This document shows positions 16,481 through 19,599 of a stretch of DNA of 19,599 nucleotides, piece by piece. A model generated the notes under the pieces. The model ran no database searches. It was not told the origin of the DNA and saw nothing but the letters and a program-made list of their open reading frames with translations. The DNA is from Fidelibacterota bacterium (lineage in GTDB: Bacteria; Fidelibacterota; Marinisomatia; SCGC-AAA003-L08; D37C17). The stretch lies in the NCBI GenBank assembly GCA_002711465.1, contig PARL01000027.1, forward strand, positions 29,724 to 49,322, given 5' to 3'. Position numbers and translations under genes: made by a program. Position 1 is the stretch's first letter. Each line of letters begins with the position of its first letter.

Positions 16481-17779
16481 ATGCAAAATATAAATATACC
16501 CCAAAATGGTCAAAAAATTTCAATATCAAATGGAGAACTTAACGTACCTTCAAATCCAATTATTCCATTTATTCAAGGCGATGGAATTGGTGAAGATATT
16601 TGGGCTGCTTCTGTGAAAGTTTTTGATCAAGCAGTCTTAAAAGCATATAATGGAGAACGAAAAATTGAATGGATGGAAATTTATGCAGGGGAAAAAGCAA
16701 ATTTAGTTTATAAAGAAAATATTTGGCTACCCCAGGAAACGCTAGATGTAATAAATGAGTATTTAATTGCAATTAAGGGACCATTAACTACACCTGTTGG
16801 CGGTGGAATTAGATCTATCAATGTAGCTTTAAGACAAAAATTAGACTTATATGTATGCTTAAGACCAGTTACCTGGTTCAATAACGTTCCTTCACCTGTT
16901 AAAAATCCTGAATTAATTGATATGGTAATATTTAGAGAAAATACTGAAGATATATACGCAGGAATTGAATTTTTATCAAAAAGTCAAGATTTAGATAAAT
17001 TTTTAAATTTCATGAAATCTGAATTTCCTGATCAATATGATAAAATTCGATTTCCAAACTCATGCGGTATTGGTATTAAGCCTATTTCTCAAGAAGGTAC
17101 TTACAGATTAGTTGAATCGGCAATAAAGTATGCTATTGATAACAACAGGAAGAGTGTAACTTTAGTTCACAAAGGAAATATAATGAAATTTACGGAAGGT
17201 GGATTTAAAGATTGGGGATATAAAATTGCGGAAGAACATTTTTCTGATTCAGTTTTTACATGGAAACAATATGATGATATAAAAGCAAAACATGGTGTTG
17301 AAGAAGCAAACAATCAACAAAATAAAGCAATAGATACGGGTAAAATTATCATTAAAGATGTTATTGCAGATGCATTTTTACAACAAATTTTAACTAGACC
17401 AGATGAATATGATGTGATTGCAACTATGAATTTAAATGGCGACTACATTTCTGATGCGCTTGCAGCACAAGTTGGTGGAATTGGGATTGCACCAGGAGCA
17501 AACATAAACTATCAAACAGGAAAAGCAATATTTGAAGCTACTCATGGTACTGCACCAAAATATGCTGGTCTTGATAAAGTTAATCCTAGTTCTGTGATTC
17601 TTTCAGGAGAAATGATGCTTAGATATATGGGCTGGAATGAAGCTGCTGATTTAATACTAAATTCAATGGATAAAACTTTTTCAAATGCTACAGTAACATA
17701 TGATTTTGCTAGACAAATGAATAATGCAGAAGAACTAAAATGTTCTGAGTTTGGCGATGCTTTAATTCAAAATATGTAA
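16481..17779 (+). CDS. icd: NADP-dependent isocitrate dehydrogenase
   Basis: This TCA-cycle enzyme oxidatively decarboxylates isocitrate to 2-oxoglutarate. The 432-residue protein closely follows the Escherichia coli type: [14 protein letters not shown] near 28-41, [18 protein letters not shown] with S112 at the isocitrate-binding position (the serine phosphorylated by AceK in E. coli), [42 protein letters not shown] and the catalytic metal-site segment [19 protein letters not shown] rather than NAD use is indicated by [17 protein letters not shown], whose Lys-Tyr pair contacts the 2'-phosphate in the NADP-type enzymes. It has its own Shine-Dalgarno and a 136-bp upstream gap, so it probably starts a transcription unit. 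obgE follows after 2 nt. No AceK gene is in the window, so phosphorylation control cannot be assumed. Confidence 0.96.
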   Translation: MQNINIPQNGQKISISNGELNVPSNPIIPFIQGDGIGEDIWAASVKVFDQAVLKAYNGERKIEWMEIYAGEKANLVYKENIWLPQETLDVINEYLIAIKGPLTTPVGGGIRSINVALRQKLDLYVCLRPVTWFNNVPSPVKNPELIDMVIFRENTEDIYAGIEFLSKSQDLDKFLNFMKSEFPDQYDKIRFPNSCGIGIKPISQEGTYRLVESAIKYAIDNNRKSVTLVHKGNIMKFTEGGFKDWGYKIAEEHFSDSVFTWKQYDDIKAKHGVEEANNQQNKAIDTGKIIIKDVIADAFLQQILTRPDEYDVIATMNLNGDYISDALAAQVGGIGIAPGANINYQTGKAIFEATHGTAPKYAGLDKVNPSSVILSGEMMLRYMGWNEAADLILNSMDKTFSNATVTYDFARQMNNAEELKCSEFGDALIQNM

Positions 17780-17781
17780 TT

Positions 17782-18759
17782 ATGCGTTTTATTGATGAAA
17801 CAATCATCCACGTTAAAGCTGGAGATGGAGGTCATGGATGTATCGCTTTTTTAAGGGAAAAATTCAGACCAAATGGAGGTCCATGCGGTGGAGATGGTGG
17901 AAAGGGCGGCGATATAATCTTTCAATCTGATAAGCAATTATCAACCCTTCAAGACTTACCTAAAAATCATCACTACAAAGCAAAAAGAGGTGAACATGGA
18001 AAAGGAAAAAATTGTCATGGAAAAAATGGTGTAGATTTTATTATTAAAGTTCCACCAGGAACTATTATAAAAGATTTAAATACAGAGCAAATCATTCATG
18101 ATTTTAAAAAACATTCAGAATCTTTTGTAATTGCAAAAGGAGGAAATGGTGGTTTTGGAAATGCAAGATTTAAAACAAAAAATAATGTTGCACCTAAAAT
18201 TGCAAACAATGGTGCACTTGGAGAAGAATTTTCTTTATCTCTCGAACTAAAAGTACTTGCTGATGTTGGTCTAGTTGGATTTCCAAATGCAGGTAAATCT
18301 ACACTAATATCTAAAATTTCAAATTCTAAGCCTAAAATATCTGATTATCCTTTTACAACATTAACGCCCAATCTGGGAATAGTTAAATATCATGATTATA
18401 AATCATTTGTAATGGCAGATATACCTGGTTTGGTTGAAGGTGCATCAAAAGGAAAAGGATTAGGTAGTCAATTTTTAAGACATATTGAGAGAACTAAAGT
18501 TTTAGTTTTTATAATTGATGCAAACTCTGAAACAATTAATGATGATTATAACGTACTTAAAAAAGAATTATTAAATCATAAGCCTGATCTTGATAAACTT
18601 CCAAAATTAATTCTTTTATCAAAAGTTGATACCATAAATGATACAGAATTAAATCAAAAAAATCTTCCAAATGGTGTAAAAATAATAAAAATATCATCAA
18701 TTACAGGAAAAAATCTTGAAAATGCTATCAAAAGTATTGCATATTTAGTAGAGTCATAA
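17782..18759 (+). CDS. obgE: Obg-family GTPase ObgE/CgtA
   Basis: Obg is a large-subunit ribosome assembly GTPase that also links to stress responses. The Gly-rich Obg fold is at the N-terminus: FIDETIIHVKAGDGGHGCIAF, then GGPCGGDGGKGGDIIF, then residues up to about 155. The G domain has the P-loop GFPNAGKS at 166-173, switch I in YPFTTLTPNLG, and G3 DIPG at 213-216 followed by the Obg signature GLVEGASKGKGLGSQFLRHIER. G4 is SKVD at 280-283, a variant of NKxD, and G5 is ISSITG. At 325 residues it has no C-terminal OCT extension, as is normal for many Gram-negative Obg proteins. It starts 2 nt after icd without a Shine-Dalgarno, so its expression probably depends on icd transcription and translation. 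Confidence 0.96.
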   Translation: MRFIDETIIHVKAGDGGHGCIAFLREKFRPNGGPCGGDGGKGGDIIFQSDKQLSTLQDLPKNHHYKAKRGEHGKGKNCHGKNGVDFIIKVPPGTIIKDLNTEQIIHDFKKHSESFVIAKGGNGGFGNARFKTKNNVAPKIANNGALGEEFSLSLELKVLADVGLVGFPNAGKSTLISKISNSKPKISDYPFTTLTPNLGIVKYHDYKSFVMADIPGLVEGASKGKGLGSQFLRHIERTKVLVFIIDANSETINDDYNVLKKELLNHKPDLDKLPKLILLSKVDTINDTELNQKNLPNGVKIIKISSITGKNLENAIKSIAYLVES

Positions 18760-18788
18760 GGCTATTATTGAACACATAAAAATGTAAT

Positions 18789-18816
18789 ATTAATATTCGT
18801 GTGCATATTAATTTTT
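18789..18816 (+). terminator. Candidate terminator after obgE
   Basis: Arms ATTAATAT (18789-18796) and ATATTAAT (18805-18812) form an 8-bp stem around an 8-nt loop, directly followed by TTTT, and start 29 nt after the obgE stop. The stem is entirely A/T, so it would be weak. It is the best terminator-like structure in this gap. Confidence 0.35.
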
Positions 18817-18879
18817 GCTTTCTTTAATAATCGTCTAATAATTAACAAATAAATTTTTATTTATTTTACAAAGTTAAAT

Positions 18880-18908
18880 TTTGTGACCAAGAGCATATAA
18901 TATGTTTC
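18880..18908 (+). promoter_or_regulatory. Candidate promoter of the Cys/Asp-rich secreted protein gene
   Basis: Two readings overlap here. TATAAT at 18896-18901 is a perfect sigma-70 -10 box, but no good -35 lies 16-18 bp upstream. Alternatively TTTG (18880-18883), 17 bp, then TATGTTTC (18901-18908) resembles the Bacteroidetes TTTG / TAnnTTTG promoter with one mismatch. Either would leave a leader of roughly 90-100 nt carrying the palindrome at 18925-18945. Confidence 0.35.
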
Positions 18909-18924
18909 TGGTTTTTAATATATT

Positions 18925-18945
18925 CCTATGATATTATATCATAGG
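18925..18945. repeat. 21-bp perfect palindrome (10-bp arms, 1-nt centre)
   Basis: The arms CCTATGATAT and ATATCATAGG flank a single central T at 18935, with no mismatch. It lies between the candidate promoter and the strong ribosome binding site of the last gene. It could be a dimeric regulator site, or in RNA a 9-bp hairpin with a 3-nt loop. A T5 run occurs only 7 nt after it, so a terminator role is possible but not typical. Confidence 0.7.
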
Positions 18946-18989
18946 TATTGATTTTTGAATATATAATTGATACAAAAAATTTTCAATTT

Positions 18990-18995
18990 AAGGAG
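18990..18995 (+). promoter_or_regulatory. Strong ribosome binding site (AAGGAG)
   Basis: AAGGAG lies 7 nt before ATG 19003. It is the strongest Shine-Dalgarno in the window and fixes the start of the last gene. It suggests high expression of the encoded surface protein. Confidence 0.75.
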
Positions 18996-19002
18996 AAGAA
19001 AA

Positions 19003-19599
19003 ATGAGATTTACAAAATCTATCATTATTAGTTTAACGTTATTTATTTCATCTGTTTTTGCTCAGGATGTTACTATGGGTCTTGGTTCGTATGATGGATC
19101 TAGCGCTGAAGTTACCATGTCAACTTCCCAAGCAGTTGGCGGTTTTCAGTTTAGTGCTCCTGGTGCAAGTATATCTGGAGGTAGCGGAGGCCTTGCAGCT
19201 AGTGCTGGATTTATTATTTCTGCAGGTGGTGAAACTGTTTTAGGATTTTCATTTACAGGTAATACAATACCAGCAGGTAGTGATGGCGTTTTAACTAATT
19301 TATCTGGATCATTTCCAGATGATTTATGTTTATCTTTTGGAACAGGCGCTATAGCAGATGCAAATGGTATTGCACTTGACGCAACCTTTGGTGAATATGA
19401 TTGTGATTATGTTGATGAATGTACAGATATTGATGGTGATGGTGTATGTGACGATGTAGATGATTGTGTAGGTCAATATGACGAATGTGGTATTTGTAAT
19501 GGTGATGGTATTGCAGATGGTGCATGTGACTGTGATGGTAACGTAGAAGACTGTGCTGGAAACTGTGGTGGTGATGCTGTAGTTGATTCTTGTGGCATA
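19003..19599 (+). CDS. Secreted cohesin-like, Cys/Asp-rich repeat protein, 5' part (partial at 3' end)
   Basis: The frame is open from ATG 19003 to the window end (199 codons, no stop). A signal peptide MRFTKSIIISLTLFISSVFA is cleaved before Gln21. Residues about 22-125 form a beta-rich, Gly/Ser-rich domain with VTMSTSQAVGGFQFSAPGA and VLGFSFTGNTIPAG, a pattern like cohesin-type domains of secreted FCB proteins. After about residue 130 comes an Asp/Cys-rich tract: DECTDIDGDGVCDDVDDC, which is a thrombospondin type 3-like calcium-binding repeat, then DECGICNGDG and DCAGNCGGDA units, typical of Marinimicrobia surface proteins. A T9SS sorting domain may lie at the unseen C-terminus. The gene has its own gap, candidate promoter and strong ribosome binding site, unlike the packed genes before it. 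Function is unknown; adhesion or scaffold roles are guesses. Confidence 0.8.
   Translation, partial: MRFTKSIIISLTLFISSVFAQDVTMGLGSYDGSSAEVTMSTSQAVGGFQFSAPGASISGGSGGLAASAGFIISAGGETVLGFSFTGNTIPAGSDGVLTNLSGSFPDDLCLSFGTGAIADANGIALDATFGEYDCDYVDECTDIDGDGVCDDVDDCVGQYDECGICNGDGIADGACDCDGNVEDCAGNCGGDAVVDSCGI

Noticed and set aside
18965..18988. AATTGA / TCAATT inverted repeat just before the last ribosome binding site
   Set aside because: Six A/T-rich pairs with a 12-nt loop are too weak to claim as a riboswitch or thermosensor without conservation data.
19058..19243. A 61-codon Leu/Val-rich frame on the + strand
   Set aside because: It is an out-of-frame shadow of the secreted cohesin-like protein, which starts at 19003 with a signal peptide and a strong ribosome binding site.
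1..19599. Search for tRNA, rRNA, CRISPR arrays, insertion sequences, toxin-antitoxin or defence genes
   Set aside because: No cloverleaf, rRNA-like segment, regularly spaced repeat, transposase or defence-type protein was seen; gaps are too short to hide most of these, and all long frames have other assignments.

Overview
The window reads as a chromosomal stretch from a very AT-rich, Gram-negative marine bacterium of the Fibrobacteres-Chlorobi-Bacteroidetes (FCB) superphylum. My best guess is a member of Candidatus Marinimicrobia (SAR406). The clues are a PorV-like protein, a C-terminal type IX secretion (T9SS) sorting domain, an Asp/Cys-rich 'DECGIC-GDG' surface protein, a DUF5683-like membrane protein next to bamD, and strong AGA and A/T-ending codon bias. 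The lineage call is inference from protein style, not from a marker gene. All genes lie on the + strand and are packed head to tail, many with 1-16 nt overlaps. I see no rRNA, tRNA, CRISPR array, insertion sequence or phage gene.

Region 1 (1-8025) is an envelope and secretion block: the 3' part of a porV-like gene, an M6-type secreted protein whose zinc site is replaced residue by residue, a three-part protein (HExxH peptidase, beta-propeller, Omp85-like barrel), a DUF5683-like membrane protein and the lipoprotein BamD. Region 2 (8022-11143) holds nadD, a CaCA-family cation exchanger and the divisome ABC pair ftsE-ftsX. Region 3 (11154-16344) holds grpE, a dnaJ with a reduced zinc domain, an unrecognised membrane-anchored protein, rsmD, coaD and pta. 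Region 4 (16345-18759) starts with a 136-bp regulatory gap, then icd (NADP-type isocitrate dehydrogenase) and obgE. Region 5 (18760-19599) is a 243-bp gap with terminator-like and palindromic elements, then the 5' part of a secreted cohesin-like, Cys/Asp-rich protein that runs off the window.

PorV, the sorting-domain protein and the last Cys/Asp-rich protein point to a functioning T9SS-type surface display route. BamD and the Omp85-like barrel protein belong to outer membrane assembly. The rest is core metabolism and housekeeping: NAD, CoA, acetyl-CoA and 2-oxoglutarate synthesis, ribosome maturation, protein folding and division. The most unusual items are the inactivated M6 homologue translationally coupled to an apparently active peptidase-propeller-barrel protein, and the DnaJ with only two of its four CxxCxGxG motifs. 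I found no evidence for a complete novel defence or mobile system.
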